From contig NC_089994.1 in NCBI RefSeq assembly GCF_036417845.1, positions 18,556,001 to 18,620,000 on the forward strand: 64,000 bases of DNA, in the 5' to 3' direction. A program made the position numbers and the translations under genes. Below are positions 51,201 to 58,659 of the stretch, piece by piece (the first letter of the stretch is position 1; each line of letters starts with the position of its first letter). The stretch is from Apteryx mantelli. Lineage: Eukaryota > Chordata > Aves > Apterygiformes > Apterygidae. The notes beneath the pieces were generated by a model that saw only the letters and a list, made by a program, of their open reading frames with translations, was not told the origin of the DNA and made no database searches.

Positions 51201-51213
51201 TGAGAACAAATGA
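3271..51213 (+). CDS. SGSM1: SGSM1, RUN- and TBC-domain Rab GTPase-activating protein, complete in 25 coding exons
   Basis: Joined exons: 3271-3289, 3377-3420, 21802-21877, 31206-31368, 32155-32307, 32885-32952, 33454-33599, 34107-34238, 34798-34922, 36987-37054, 37518-37681, 38272-38401, 40889-41027, 41471-41535, 41941-42086, 42726-42854, 43357-43539, 45482-45553, 46601-47185, 47393-47517, 49010-49092, 49511-49620, 49921-50017, 50442-50609, 51125-51213. They give 3279 nt and 1092 residues with no frameshift; every junction is GT-AG. The domain order is RUN (about 36-190), Rab/Rap-binding region (about 250-430) and a split TBC domain (about 559 to 1080). The TBC signatures R567-x3-W571, I883-x2-D886-x2-R889 and Y921-x-Q923 are all present, so GAP chemistry should be intact. 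Family knowledge: SGSM1 (RUTBC2) is a neuronally enriched trans-Golgi/endosomal protein that binds Rab9A and RAP GTPases and acts as a GAP on Rab36. SGSM2 is excluded because its N-terminus and RUN-domain sequence, as I recall them, differ. The human long isoform is about 1148 residues and a shorter one about 1093, so this assembly matches the shorter form. Confidence 0.96.
3377..3420 (+). CDS. SGSM1: SGSM1 coding exon 2
   Basis: The acceptor is CCCCACAG and the donor GAG|GTGGGT. The exon encodes residues 7-21 ([15 protein letters not shown]), a basic amphipathic N-terminal stretch shared by SGSM1 orthologues. Intron 1 before it is only 87 bp and extremely G/C-rich. Confidence 0.93.
3797..3836. 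repeat. Pure purine (A/G) tract in 5' intron 2
   Basis: About 40 bases are uninterrupted A and G, mostly AAAAAG units. It lies about 380 bp downstream of exon 2. It is simple sequence with no coding meaning. Confidence 0.85.
12380..12770 (+). mobile_element. Ancient CR1-like LINE fragment (3' end of ORF2)
   Basis: The plus strand reads, with frame breaks, fragments resembling the CR1 ORF2 C-terminus: [10 protein letters not shown] at about 12427-12456, then [12 protein letters not shown] near 12541-12576. The next stretch, ATGAAGTGAG onward to AACTCCTTGCCAGAGGAT, also follows the layout of old CR1 copies. It is heavily decayed and cannot encode an enzyme. The assignment rests on remembered family sequence, not an alignment. 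Confidence 0.55.
14781..14829. repeat. (CTTTTT)n pyrimidine tract
   Basis: The tract is 49 bases of only T and C: repeated CTTTTT units ending in a T-run. It is a purine/pyrimidine simple repeat in intron 2. Confidence 0.9.
17394..17417. repeat. Poly-T run (24 T)
   Basis: This is an uninterrupted run of 24 T in intron 2. No adjacent retroposed sequence was recognised upstream or downstream. Confidence 0.95.
18898..18962 (-). mobile_element. CR1 LINE 3' end, minus strand
   Basis: The stretch has three AATCACAG-type octamer repeats, then GAGGTTGGAAGGGACCTCTGG and GATCATCTAGTCCAACCC. Read on the minus strand this is the conserved CR1 3' terminus with its ATTCTGTG-type tail. It is a 5'-truncated copy of about 65 bp, typical of avian genomes. 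Confidence 0.92.
20364..20384. repeat. (TTTA)n microsatellite
   Basis: About five tandem TTTA units lie in intron 2. Confidence 0.92.
21802..21877 (+). CDS. SGSM1: SGSM1 coding exon 3
   Basis: The exon encodes residues 22-46 (starts [14 protein letters not shown], ends HIISFC), leading into the RUN domain. The acceptor is TTCAACAG and the donor GCG|GTGAGT. It is isolated between the two longest introns of the gene (18.4 and 9.3 kb). Confidence 0.95.
21878..31205 (+). other. SGSM1: SGSM1 intron 3 (9.3 kb)
   Basis: The intron runs from GTGAGT to TTGCAG. It contains a CR1 fragment at 25641-25800. Otherwise it is unique sequence with many short open frames on both strands and no recognisable domain. 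Confidence 0.85.
25641..25800 (-). mobile_element. CR1 LINE fragment, minus strand
   Basis: The plus strand shows CACAGAATAACTGGAGTTGG, AAGTGACCTTT, then GGGCCTCATCCGGTTGAGTT and CATCTCCAAGGGTGGAGATT followed by CACTCCTCTCTGG. This is the usual order of the inverted CR1 3' region. It is more diverged than the copy at 18898. Confidence 0.88.
31206..31368 (+). CDS. SGSM1: SGSM1 coding exon 4, RUN domain
   Basis: The exon encodes about residues 47-100 of the RUN domain, starting [17 protein letters not shown] and ending [10 protein letters not shown]. The acceptor is TTGCAG and the donor GC|GTAAGG. The helical, leucine-rich pattern is typical of the RUN fold. Confidence 0.95.
32155..32307 (+). 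CDS. SGSM1: SGSM1 coding exon 5, RUN domain
   Basis: The exon covers about residues 101-152. It includes [19 protein letters not shown] and the helix [18 protein letters not shown]. The acceptor is TCTAAAG, with an atypical A at -3; the donor is CAG|GTGAGT. Confidence 0.95.
32885..32952 (+). CDS. SGSM1: SGSM1 coding exon 6, RUN domain
   Basis: The exon covers about residues 152-175, including [19 protein letters not shown]. This stretch distinguishes SGSM1 from SGSM2, which I recall as having F-G where this has D-G after PV. The acceptor is TTCTAG and the donor TTGG|GTAACG. Confidence 0.95.
33454..33599 (+). CDS. SGSM1: SGSM1 coding exon 7, end of RUN domain
   Basis: The exon covers about residues 175-223. 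It includes the RUN-domain end ([18 protein letters not shown], then [14 protein letters not shown]) followed by a linker ending KRPALC. The acceptor is TGTGCAG and the donor TGT|GTGAGT. Confidence 0.95.
34107..34238 (+). CDS. SGSM1: SGSM1 coding exon 8, GTPase-binding region
   Basis: The exon has 44 codons, residues 224-267. It begins [20 protein letters not shown], a Ser/Arg-rich linker with R-x-x-S-type sites, and ends [12 protein letters not shown], the start of the Rab9/RAP-binding segment known in this family. The acceptor is TTCCAG and the donor CCA|GTAAGT. Confidence 0.95.
34798..34922 (+). CDS. SGSM1: SGSM1 coding exon 9, GTPase-binding region
   Basis: The exon covers residues 268-309. 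It includes [19 protein letters not shown] and ends [10 protein letters not shown]. It belongs to the PH-like Rab/RAP-binding module. The acceptor is TCTAAAG (A at -3, as in exon 5); the donor is AG|GTGACT. Confidence 0.95.
36987..37054 (+). CDS. SGSM1: SGSM1 coding exon 10, GTPase-binding region
   Basis: The exon covers residues 309-332, reading [19 protein letters not shown] then HQQ. It is part of the segment reported as needed for RAP binding in mammals. The acceptor is TTCCAG and the donor CAAG|GTAAGG. Confidence 0.95.
37518..37681 (+). CDS. SGSM1: SGSM1 coding exon 11, GTPase-binding region
   Basis: The exon covers residues 332-386, from [19 protein letters not shown] to [11 protein letters not shown]. 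The acceptor is CTAATAG and the donor AAG|GTAGGC. The frame stays open for about 125 codons into the following intron, up to 38059. Confidence 0.95.
38272..38401 (+). CDS. SGSM1: SGSM1 coding exon 12
   Basis: The exon covers residues 387-430. It has a basic stretch ([12 protein letters not shown]), then an acidic Ser-rich stretch ([13 protein letters not shown]), then YVFRIIYPG closing the binding module. The acceptor is CACCTAG and the donor TTTG|GTAAGT. Confidence 0.95.
39178..39225 (-). mobile_element. Weak CR1-like remnant in intron 12
   Basis: The plus strand GAGGCTAGAAGGGGCCTCAC followed by CTCCTCTGACTCCTTCATAA resembles a diverged minus-strand CR1 3' segment of an older subfamily. It is short and could be chance. 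Confidence 0.3.
40889..41027 (+). CDS. SGSM1: SGSM1 coding exon 13, low-complexity linker
   Basis: The exon covers residues 430-476. It starts [19 protein letters not shown] and has a Ser/Cys-rich core ([16 protein letters not shown]). In mammals an optional cassette of about 55 residues can precede this exon; I do not see it here. The acceptor is CTTGCAG and the donor AAAG|GTATCT. Confidence 0.93.
41471..41535 (+). CDS. SGSM1: SGSM1 coding exon 14
   Basis: The exon covers residues 476-498, [20 protein letters not shown] then YG. It is conserved in SGSM1 and SGSM2 and lies just before the TBC region. The acceptor is TTGGCAG and the donor GAT|GTGAGT. Confidence 0.94.
41941..42086 (+). CDS. 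SGSM1: SGSM1 coding exon 15
   Basis: The exon covers residues 498-546. It includes [19 protein letters not shown] and ends [11 protein letters not shown]. The acceptor is GATGCAG and the donor ACG|GTAGGG. The frame remains open for about 118 codons into intron 15. Confidence 0.95.
42190..42300 (+). mobile_element. Possible ancient SINE core fragment in intron 15
   Basis: The stretch AGAAGTCATACAACTTGCCC, CAGGCTGCACAGGG and CGCAGGAGCCAGGGAATGAA resembles the central core of MIR elements (ACTTGCCCAAGGTCACACAG-like). It is weak and undated. Confidence 0.3.
42726..42854 (+). CDS. SGSM1: SGSM1 coding exon 16, start of TBC domain
   Basis: The exon covers residues 547-589 and contains the first TBC signature, R567-x3-W571-P. 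The core reads [19 protein letters not shown]. The acceptor is CCACAG. The donor GAG|GTCTGT departs from the GTRAGT consensus at +3 and +4 and is the weakest-looking donor in the gene. Confidence 0.94.
43357..43539 (+). CDS. SGSM1: SGSM1 coding exon 17, TBC insert
   Basis: The exon has 61 codons, residues 590-650. It includes [19 protein letters not shown], a probable helix, and ends [11 protein letters not shown]. The acceptor is GCTGCAG and the donor GAG|GTAAGG. Confidence 0.95.
45482..45553 (+). CDS. SGSM1: SGSM1 coding exon 18, Ser-rich micro-insert
   Basis: The exon has 24 codons, residues 651-674: [20 protein letters not shown] then SSTQ. Both ends are in phase 0, so it can be skipped without a frame change. 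SGSM2, as I recall it, lacks this segment. The acceptor is TTGCAG and the donor CAG|GTAAAA. Confidence 0.93.
46601..47185 (+). CDS. SGSM1: SGSM1 coding exon 19, large acidic/Ser-rich TBC insert
   Basis: This is the largest exon, with 195 codons (residues 675-869) and phase 0 at both ends. It starts [19 protein letters not shown] and ends [10 protein letters not shown]. The middle is rich in S, E, D and G and probably disordered. It separates the two halves of the TBC domain and is the least conserved part of the family. The acceptor is GTGCAG and the donor TCT|GTAAGT. Confidence 0.94.
47393..47517 (+). CDS. SGSM1: SGSM1 coding exon 20, TBC arginine finger
   Basis: The exon covers residues 870-911. 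It holds the TBC motif I883-E-K-D886-V-Q-R889, where R889 is the catalytic arginine finger. It then reads [18 protein letters not shown]. The acceptor is GGGCAG and the donor CAG|GTGGGA. Confidence 0.96.
48040..48240 (+). mobile_element. Possible MIR/tRNA-derived SINE relic in intron 20
   Basis: The stretch at 48045-48100 reads AGCCTCGTGGTTAGTGCCTA and then GGAGACAGGAATACCTGGGT, the A-box-side layout of MIR-type SINEs. It is followed after a T-run by TCTGTGTGAC. It is strongly decayed. The identification is from pattern memory and could be another amniote SINE. Confidence 0.45.
49010..49092 (+). CDS. SGSM1: SGSM1 coding exon 21, TBC glutamine finger
   Basis: The exon covers residues 911-939. 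The motif [14 protein letters not shown] holds the glutamine finger Q923, which supplies the glutamine that stabilises GTP hydrolysis in TBC-type GAPs. The acceptor is CACACAG and the donor GACG|GTGAGT. Confidence 0.96.
49511..49620 (+). CDS. SGSM1: SGSM1 coding exon 22, TBC domain
   Basis: The exon covers residues 939-975, starting [19 protein letters not shown] and ending MRSLIQ. The acceptor is GTGCAG and the donor CAG|GTAGGT. Confidence 0.95.
49921..50017 (+). CDS. SGSM1: SGSM1 coding exon 23, TBC domain
   Basis: The exon covers residues 976-1008. It starts [19 protein letters not shown], followed by [12 protein letters not shown], a typical TBC C-lobe helix. The acceptor is TTGGCAG and the donor AGAG|GTGTGT. 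Confidence 0.95.
50442..50609 (+). CDS. SGSM1: SGSM1 coding exon 24, TBC domain
   Basis: The exon covers residues 1008-1064. It starts [20 protein letters not shown] and ends [20 protein letters not shown] is a hallmark of the TBC C-terminal lobe. The acceptor is TTCACAG and the donor AATG|GTACAG. Confidence 0.95.
51125..51213 (+). CDS. SGSM1: SGSM1 coding exon 25 (terminal, stop TGA)
   Basis: The exon covers residues 1064-1092. It reads [20 protein letters not shown] then KVQTLIENK and the stop TGA at 51211-51213. This C-terminus matches mammalian SGSM1 as I recall it. The acceptor is TTCCAG. Confidence 0.95.
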
Positions 51214-51659
51214 AGGACCTGGGGAAGATGAGGCATCCAGATGAAGAGCTGGGACTCCCCTTCGATGCTTCCTCCCCCTCTCCTTTTTCTTGAAGTGCCA
51301 GACCCGTGGAAATGAGGTAGCTGGACACGTATTGCTTTCTAAAGTGGAAGTACCCTTAGCTCTCAAAATGCTGTGTTCAGTGTTAGGTCAGGGAGCCCCG
51401 GCTCTATTCTTCTCAGCATTCTTCAGTGACTTAACCAAAGATCTGTACAATTGCATTTTATCGTTAAAGACTTGCTTTGGAAGCAGAACCCAGGCAGTCA
51501 CTTCCTTGCCTTGCTGCAATAGAAGTGCAGCCTGTGTGGTTACCACCGCAACTGCAAAAGCAGTTGCCAGCATCCCAGGTCAGAGCTTGGGGTCTGGGAG
51601 AGCAGTGCTGCCAGCCCTCCTTGGGGCTGACTTGGGCTCTACAGCCTTTGTTGCAAGGA

Positions 51660-51665
51660 AATAAA
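51660..51665 (+). terminator. SGSM1: Canonical polyadenylation signal AATAAA (proximal)
   Basis: This is the first AATAAA after the SGSM1 stop codon. It is followed within 40-60 bases by GTGGCACAGG-type G/U-containing sequence. It is a good candidate for a short 3' UTR isoform. Confidence 0.6.
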
Positions 51666-53829
51666 GCTGCTTCCTTTGACAGCAGTTACTCTGTGGCACA
51701 GGGAGCCCAGCCAGCCGTGCAAGCCCAGGCAAGACAGGGACGCTCTCAGTACTCTTTTTCTTACTAGCATTATGAGGTTCTACCAGTAACAGAGAGGGAC
51801 TTTGGTCACAGAAGTTCCTCTTCTTTTGACGTTGCCCCTTGGTGCATAGCATCCCCTTTAAATTTTTTTAGGAGTCTGTTCTCCCTCTGGGGTTTTTTGC
51901 ATTTTTTGTTACTATAGTATTTGAGCACACAGAGTTTCAGCTCTGGATGGGTTTTCAGAAGAGCTCTGAATTCAGCATCGGATTTCTACTTCAAAATCCA
52001 GCCTCTGTAATGGGCTCTGAGCGCTAGAAAATCTGGTCCTAACCTCTTCTGGGAACTCTAGACTTGAGGTTTTCATACCTGCCTTACTCTAGCTGCTTGC
52101 ATTAGGAGTCTGGTCTCCCTGTCGTTCCTGCAACCCGTGGTGGGGGAAAGCTCCTTGGAAGGCAAGTCAAAGCTCCCGACTTAAGTGGCTGTTCTGACTT
52201 TCCCTCTGAAGGTGCCTGTCTCTTCCTCTAGTCATTGCAATGACCAGCTGCCTAAAGCTAGACAGTGCAAACAATCCCCGTAGTGCCTGCAGGTTTTGTG
52301 TGTGCTTATGGGGCTGGCTGCAAAGCCTTCGAAGTCCACTGAAAGTCTCCGGTCAGGTCTTTGTGGGCTGCTTTCGTGTTATGCCTGTGAGGAAGGAAAT
52401 AGCCCAAGGTCCCCGAGTGGTCTTTGCTTTTGGAAGACGCATGGCAGCGGCTCTGCAGCGTTGCAGCCCCTGGAGCACGCTGCATGAAGTGCCTCTCCAG
52501 CACTGCCAGGGTGAGAGCTGAGTTTTGTGTCACGCTGAGGCTGGGGTACGGAGGGTTTGGATTCATTTTTCAACTCAGGTAAAAACAAAAAAGGAAAAGG
52601 AGAGGTGTAGGTTGTTGGTAGGTCCAGATCAGTCAGGGAGGGCTTTCTCATGGCCACAGGAGATTGCCGTGATCGTGTGCTGCTAGCAGCAGGGAAGATG
52701 CTTTGTTGTAGCTCTCTATAAGGGTACTTTCTCTCAAATTTTGCTGCAAAAATCTGTGTTCTGCCACTTGAAGTGTGTGATGTGTGTGCTCCCCTCCTTC
52801 CCTCTGCAAGGTAAGCCCTGCTTTTCTCTTGCTGGTGGAGTGTTGCTCATCAGAAGGGAAGAGGGGCCCTTCCCTTCTTCCGTGGAACATCAGTCTGTGC
52901 TGACTGTATTTTGTGTTTAGTTGTGGCATGTGTCAGATGTTGCTTGTAGAAAAAAGAAAGATATAAAGCTACAGAGGAGAAAACTGCTGCTCCAGAAAAG
53001 TCCTGTAGAGTCTGGTAAAGCAGTCTGCAGTATCTGAGCAAATCAGTCTTTCTGCAGTGCTGGGGTACAGAGGGGGTTATCGCTACAAAAACAGGGAAGG
53101 GTGATGCATACTGAACCCTGTGGGTGAGAGGACTGCAGCAGGGGGTGAGAGTAATGGGGATTCTTTTATTTCTCATATTTCTGATGAGTGAAGATGTACC
53201 AACAACGTAGGAAATTCTTGGAGGCAATTTTATGCATTAAATCTCCAAAAAGTGCTTGGTCCGTAAGGTGCAGTAGCACAGGGAACAAAGGCATTTGAAC
53301 TTCAAATCTGCAAGTTCGCATGTGGATTTTTCATCTTTCCATAAAGCAGAGTGAAGCTCGTGCCCTCCCAACCAGACTGTTCCTGTTCAGAGACCTCTGC
53401 AGCTCTCTAGATCTTAGGACAGGTAACAATTTGACTGCATAATCCCTTCCAAAAGGGAAGGGAAAGAGCTCTGTCCTCCCCTGTCTGAGGGACAAGAACC
53501 AATATGTTGACTTAAATACAGTCTTATCAAGCAACATCTTTGACACTTTATCTTTCAAACTTCAGTTTTTCTTTTCTTGGTTTTTAAACAAAAACAGCCA
53601 AGAAATTCTGCACAATATTTGCTGTCTGTCTTACCTGAGAGTGTCTTTGGGCCGTTCAATAGCAGTGTTTTTTGAATAACTTCTGGGAGAAAAAGTATTT
53701 ATTTATTGATTGTACATTACTGTGTGTCCTTGTATACTGAATTATGTGAGTGTGCATTGTTATGCAAATGGAGATATATCTTTTCAATGTTGCAAACATA
53801 TCTTGTAAATGTTTACCAAAAATTGTGTC

Positions 53830-53853
53830 TATATATAATATATATATATATAC
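53830..53853. repeat. (TA)n microsatellite
   Basis: This is a run of alternating T and A with one interruption, in the probable distal 3' UTR. Confidence 0.9.
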
Positions 53854-53999
53854 AGTATAGAGAGAAAATATGTGAATTAAGTGGGTTATTTTTTGATGGG
53901 GGAGGGAGAAGAAATCTTTTGCTTTGAAGAACTGTGTGGTTTCTATAGCACCTATTCAATGATGTGCCAATCTGTCACTTTTCTTGTACTGTGATAATT

Positions 54000-56900
54000 G
54001 TTCTTTTATGGTAACAGGAAGCTCAGAGCAGAAGAACCGTTGTGACTTCAGCTTGGCTTGGGTTTAGTTCTGGTTTTAAAACTGTGGAAAAGAAACACAG
54101 CCTTGAGGTTCCAGCTATGGTGCTGAGTAAAATCCACATGGGCAGACTGCTGCTCGAGCTGCGCAGGGTTTTGTTCATGCCCTGGGATCAGCTTGGGTAA
54201 GAACAGTTGCAGAGTTGAGGCCTGATATGAGTTGCAAAGAAATTGGATAGTCCAAAGAATGTAATATGTCAGGCTGCATTTAAATTGGGACTGATGTCAT
54301 TGTGCTTTGCAGCTGATCCTACTGTTTTGTTAGGAAGAGAGTATTGAATTACCTGCACAGACTGCTTGTGGAGATGATCTGCTCTCTAAACTAGTGTCAG
54401 TGCAGAATAGCTCTGCTGAAGTCAGTGAGAATGTTCTGCTCCTAAATGTTCCAGGAGGACTAGAGTCTCTGACCTCAAAGGTCCAGCTTTATGTTCCTGT
54501 GCTCATATGAAGCAGAAAATGTGAACAGTTTTCGGGCCCAGCATGGAGGTACAGTGCTGTTCTCTGGCTGCACACCCTGTCTCACCCTTGCCACCCTGGT
54601 CAGGCACGGGAGCAGGTCGGCCAACCGGCCAACTGCCTGTGGGAGATTAGAAACAGGTCGTGTTGATAGTCCCTGTGTTCTGCTCCTCCACAGCCTCTGT
54701 CCACGCGTGGTCCCATCTCGGTTTTGAACATCTTAACCGAAGTAATAGTTTCTGTGACCAGCGTCGGTAGGGGCTGTGCTCTTTAGTGACTCCTCTGGGA
54801 GAGCAGTTGTCTGTCTGGTAGGTTAACGTGCTTGCGTAGACCTGCAGAGCAAGTGCACACCAGGAGCCTGGGACTCGAGACCTATTTGAAAGTTAAGTCA
54901 CCAAATTTAAGAAACTGCTCTTGCTGTCTAACTGTTCATAGGCCTTCTCCTGCCGCAGCCTCTTCTGGCCTCACTCTGTACCTCTGGTAGGTTGCCCTGA
55001 GATGAAAGCATTGCTGAAACCAAGCGTTCTTGGTTTCGGGCAGAATGAATCTCCCATGGGCCTGCAAGAGCACACAGATCTCCCGCTCTTGGCTCTGCAG
55101 CCAGAGGATTGCTGTTTACCAGGGAGAGAGTTAGAGAAAGCCCTTCGCAGGGGAATGCTTGCCCATATACAGTAATCTTGTCTAGCTTGTTGGGCGAGAG
55201 GAATATTTTTTCCTAGCATTTGCACACGGCTGAAATTCACCCCACGCAATGTCAGTGCAAGTCTGGTGGCTATCTTTAGCCTGCCTGCGTTAGCTGTGTG
55301 CACCCAGGGACTCCGGCTTGCTGTGCCTTCTCTCTCGAGACTGCTGCCTCCTTCCTGTCTGATGAAGGGAGGTTTGGATCCCACTTCATCAGAGCCGAGC
55401 TCTCCTCTCTGGTTCGCTCCGGACTCGAGCTGAACTGAAGGACAGACTCCGTGAGCTAATCTGTTCAAGTCACATTGGCTTCTGCATCGAGCTTCTGCTT
55501 TGAGCATCTGCGGAGGTGTGGGGTTTTTCACTTTATCTTTTGCTGGAGCTGCTCAGCTCTCACATGATGTTGCCATGTTTAGAGGCAGGGAATATTTGAG
55601 TTCTGGCCCGGTTTTCTCCTGAGGGAGTTATTAATGGATTTTCTTTGTGAATTTGAGCTTTCTGCTGATGCAATCTGCCAAATAACTCTCGGTGCCCATC
55701 TTTTTTAGGGTTACTAATGTAAACACTTTAGAAGTTGTCTTTGTTCCTGAATGTGTGATTTTTATAGGAGTTTTTCTGTTACTGTATTGAGTCTCTGAAT
55801 TGCTTTGCTACTAACATGTTTCATGAAGATGGAGAGGGTTTTCTGTATGGGAACTCCCTGCTGCCGCACTGTTCTGCTCTCACCTAGCCTCTTATCTTTT
55901 GAACAGCTCTTAACATATCCAAATATTGCTTTTATTGTAGCTGAAGTCAGCAACAGAAACGCAGGTATCGGCAATCATTTTCACTGATAATTAAAAAAAA
56001 TATATCAAGAGAAGCGATTATTCCTGATGTGGCAGCTTAGAATCTGAGTTCTGCTGGGAATCCATCTATGGGCAAGCCGAGAGCCCATCCCTAATCCCAC
56101 TCTGGAGGCGCAAACCTCGAGGCAGGCTTGTGGCCAAGAGCAAATTTATCGGATGAGATTCTTCTTATTCTTTCTTCTCTTTTTTTGTTTTTGATTGGGA
56201 TGTCTGGCCTACCTTTCTTTCTCTATTTATTTTGAACAGTTGGATAACTCACTGCACTGGGAGCCACTGTGGCAAACAGTCCTCAAAATAGATATGGGCT
56301 AAATTTAAAGATTCTCATCGCGTAAGCTTTGCTTTGAAAAATATCTTAAAATATAGTAAATTGCTGCTCGGTACTGTGGCATTCTTGGTCAGCTAATGGT
56401 AGGCTCCGAGCCGGTTCCTCAGTGCGACCAGAGTGATTGCTATTTCATCGATACATTTGTCAAATGTTTTCGCTCAGTAAATAACCTGCTTAGGAGTTTT
56501 CACCAGTACCAAGTGGTTCTAGGCACATTTTCTGGATTTCAGTATTGCTTGAGCACAAATCGATAGCAAAAGAGCACAACTTATAGATGAAGTGACAATT
56601 TTCTAGCAATATGGAAGTGTTGTAACTTTTACTAGACTCAGCTCTCAGAACTCTATTTCAGATACCCTAAAGTAGGTAGAAATGCCATTGACTGTTGCCT
56701 CCTGTTTAAGGCACTCGGATGATCTTCACTCGAGGTCTTCACCCCTGTTGCCTGCCATGAAGTAAACACGTATCAGCAATTGAGGTGCTTGAGGTCTTTG
56801 TGGTCCCCAGTTACGTTCTCCACGCTTGGTTTCACGGTGGCAGTGTGGGCCCAAGCTGAGACTGTTTCGGTGCCGTAGCTGCGCTTTTTTTACAGTTAGC

Positions 56901-57060
56901 GCTCAGATTTCTTCTAAACGTCATCAGAATCCCGAGTTTCCTGGGTTATGTGTGTTCTTGAAATAGCCGTGTCATTCTTTTAATATATATCTAATCTTAG
57001 ACTAGTGATAAGCACATTCAACCTTTAATTCCAGTTCAGTAGTTTAACAGCTTCCTTTCT
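54000..57060. other. Intergenic stretch, no gene recognised
   Basis: Open frames are short except one of 186 codons on the minus strand (54971-55531), which matches nothing known to me and is expected by chance at this base composition. The portion from 55900 to 57050 is AT-rich and low in CpG. Confidence 0.6.
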
Positions 57061-57065
57061 CTAAT

Positions 57066-57300
57066 TGATTTTGCGCGCGGAGGCGGAACAGGGAGCCCAG
57101 CGCGCGGCGGGGAGGGAGGGAGGGAAGGAGGGTTCCTGCGCCCTGCGTGCAGACACCGGAGCGCCGGGGCCGGCCGGTCCCGCTGGACCGCCCTGCTGCC
57201 TGGCCTCGCTCGGCAGAGCCCTCGAAGCCGGGGGCCTTCCCTTGGCAGCGGCTGTTCAGAGCCGGAGAAGGTGGGCGATGTTGAGGAGGAAAGCCGCTTT
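57066..57300. promoter_or_regulatory. Small CpG island with (GGGA)n
   Basis: This is a sharp rise in CpG after 1 kb of AT-rich DNA, with GCGCGCGG, GCGCGCGGCGG and a GGGA repeat at 57108-57132. It could be a promoter. A plausible splice donor (GAAG|GTGGGC) is near 57269. No coding exon was recognised. Confidence 0.5.
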
Positions 57301-58115
57301 CCCTTAACTTTCTTGTAGGAACCAAAAAATGCTAAATGGAGAAACTTCTGGTAAAAGGAAAAAAGCACTTTTTTTTTTTTTTTAATCTGCTAGAATTTAA
57401 GCTATGCACAAAATCTCAAAAAATACATGGAAGTTTTAAGAATCTGTGTTGCTTCACTGCTAAGGAAGATAATGAATTAAAAATCTTGATACTGGATACT
57501 GAGACGCTTAGATTTCATTTTCGTGACTATATAAGGTGATCTACTTTAATTCTCAGAAATTCAGTCTCTTCTTGGTGAGTAATTCCCGGGAGCCAGGGAA
57601 GGAGAAAGCTGTTCTTCCTAAACAGAGTTAGTCTAAAATCTTGTTGAAGGTCCACCTCAGCCGTAACCTTAGGCCCCTCATCGTCACTTCGCTCGTGCTG
57701 AGGCGTGCTGGGGAGAGCTTGGCAGGGTGAGCAGGGAGCGGCGGGGAGGGCACGGGCAGCGTCACGAGCCCTGTGGGACGAGGGATTACCCTCAACGGCA
57801 GGGTTACGAATGCGTTTTGTGTACTGGCGTTAGACTTTTACGTTGCCCTACACTGAATTGCTGCTTTTACATGTTGGATGCCATTTTGGTCTCTGGGAGT
57901 TGCTCTATCTGAGATTAATGAGCACTATAGCTTTTAATATATTTGTAGAAGTGCTGCTAATGTTCTTAGATTATTTGAAGTCCACACTGTGGTATAATAT
58001 CTGTTTTATATTATTTTATTCATGCTTTTGTTTTTTTTAATGTAAACAGTTCCTTATTGTTGTTCCGAAAGAAAAACTAAAGCTCTATTCTCTATGGTTA
58101 ATGTATTTTCAAATC

Positions 58116-58121
58116 AATAAA
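58116..58121 (+). terminator. Candidate polyadenylation signal AATAAA
   Basis: AATAAA lies at the end of an AU-rich stretch (57900-58110) and is followed by TGGTTGTTC and TGTGTAGT-type U/G-rich sequence. It has the layout of a real plus-strand 3' end, about 800 bp after the CpG island at 57066, but no transcript evidence is available. Confidence 0.35.
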
Positions 58122-58659
58122 ATCCTGGTTGTTCTAAATGGCTGTGTAGTCCCTGGTAAGGCAGTAGTCCAGCCTGCCTCGCGGGGGGGTGCTCGTGGTG
58201 CATCTGTCCGGGCACCTGGGAGGATAATGTTCGTCATGGACTTCTGCTTCCTTCCCTCCTCAGCATACCTGCTCCTCGTTCCCAGAAAAAATGCTGCTAG
58301 TTTTTAATGAGAGCTCAAAACCACGGCAACGTAATCGGTCCCTAACTCTTTTGGTCTGGAAAAAGCTCCTCTAGTCACTGAACGTGTGGCAGAAATGCTT
58401 GCTGCTGCAGCTACCGGAGCGGTAATTCAAAATGATGCAAATTGAGTTAATCTGCGCTAAGCTACTTTTGTGCTCTCTAAGCTGTTGGCAAGGACTTCTT
58501 CAATGTAGAAACCATTCGAGGGCCTGAGATCTTCTGGAGCATGATCTTTTGTTTAGCCTCCACCCATTTCCAGCATTTCTGTTGTGGAGAATGTGTTTTT
58601 CTTTTCTGAACGTCACAGATGGTTGCTCACGGCGCTGTGCTTGCTGGTGGTTTTAGGCG

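Larger units (their letters stand above)
51214..54000 (+). other. SGSM1: Probable SGSM1 3' UTR
   Basis: Sequence after the stop lacks any long plus-strand exon-like frame. A canonical AATAAA at 51660-51665 marks a proximal end about 450 nt after the stop. Weaker candidates include ATTAAA at 53236-53241. From 53690 to 53900 the sequence is AU-rich, with ATTTATTTA (about 53698-53706) and a TA microsatellite, typical of distal 3' UTR. Which end is used cannot be told from sequence. Confidence 0.55.

Noticed and set aside
3271..51213. Assignment of the gene to the paralogue SGSM2 (RUTBC1)
   Set aside because: The N-terminus (MAAAPAEAETRQ), PVDGPILAS in the RUN domain and the Ser-rich exon 18 fit SGSM1. 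SGSM2, as I recall it, begins differently and has other residues at these sites.
54971..55531. 186-codon minus-strand open frame
   Set aside because: It has no recognisable domain, signal peptide or neighbouring splice structure. One frame of this length is expected by chance in 64 kb searched on both strands.
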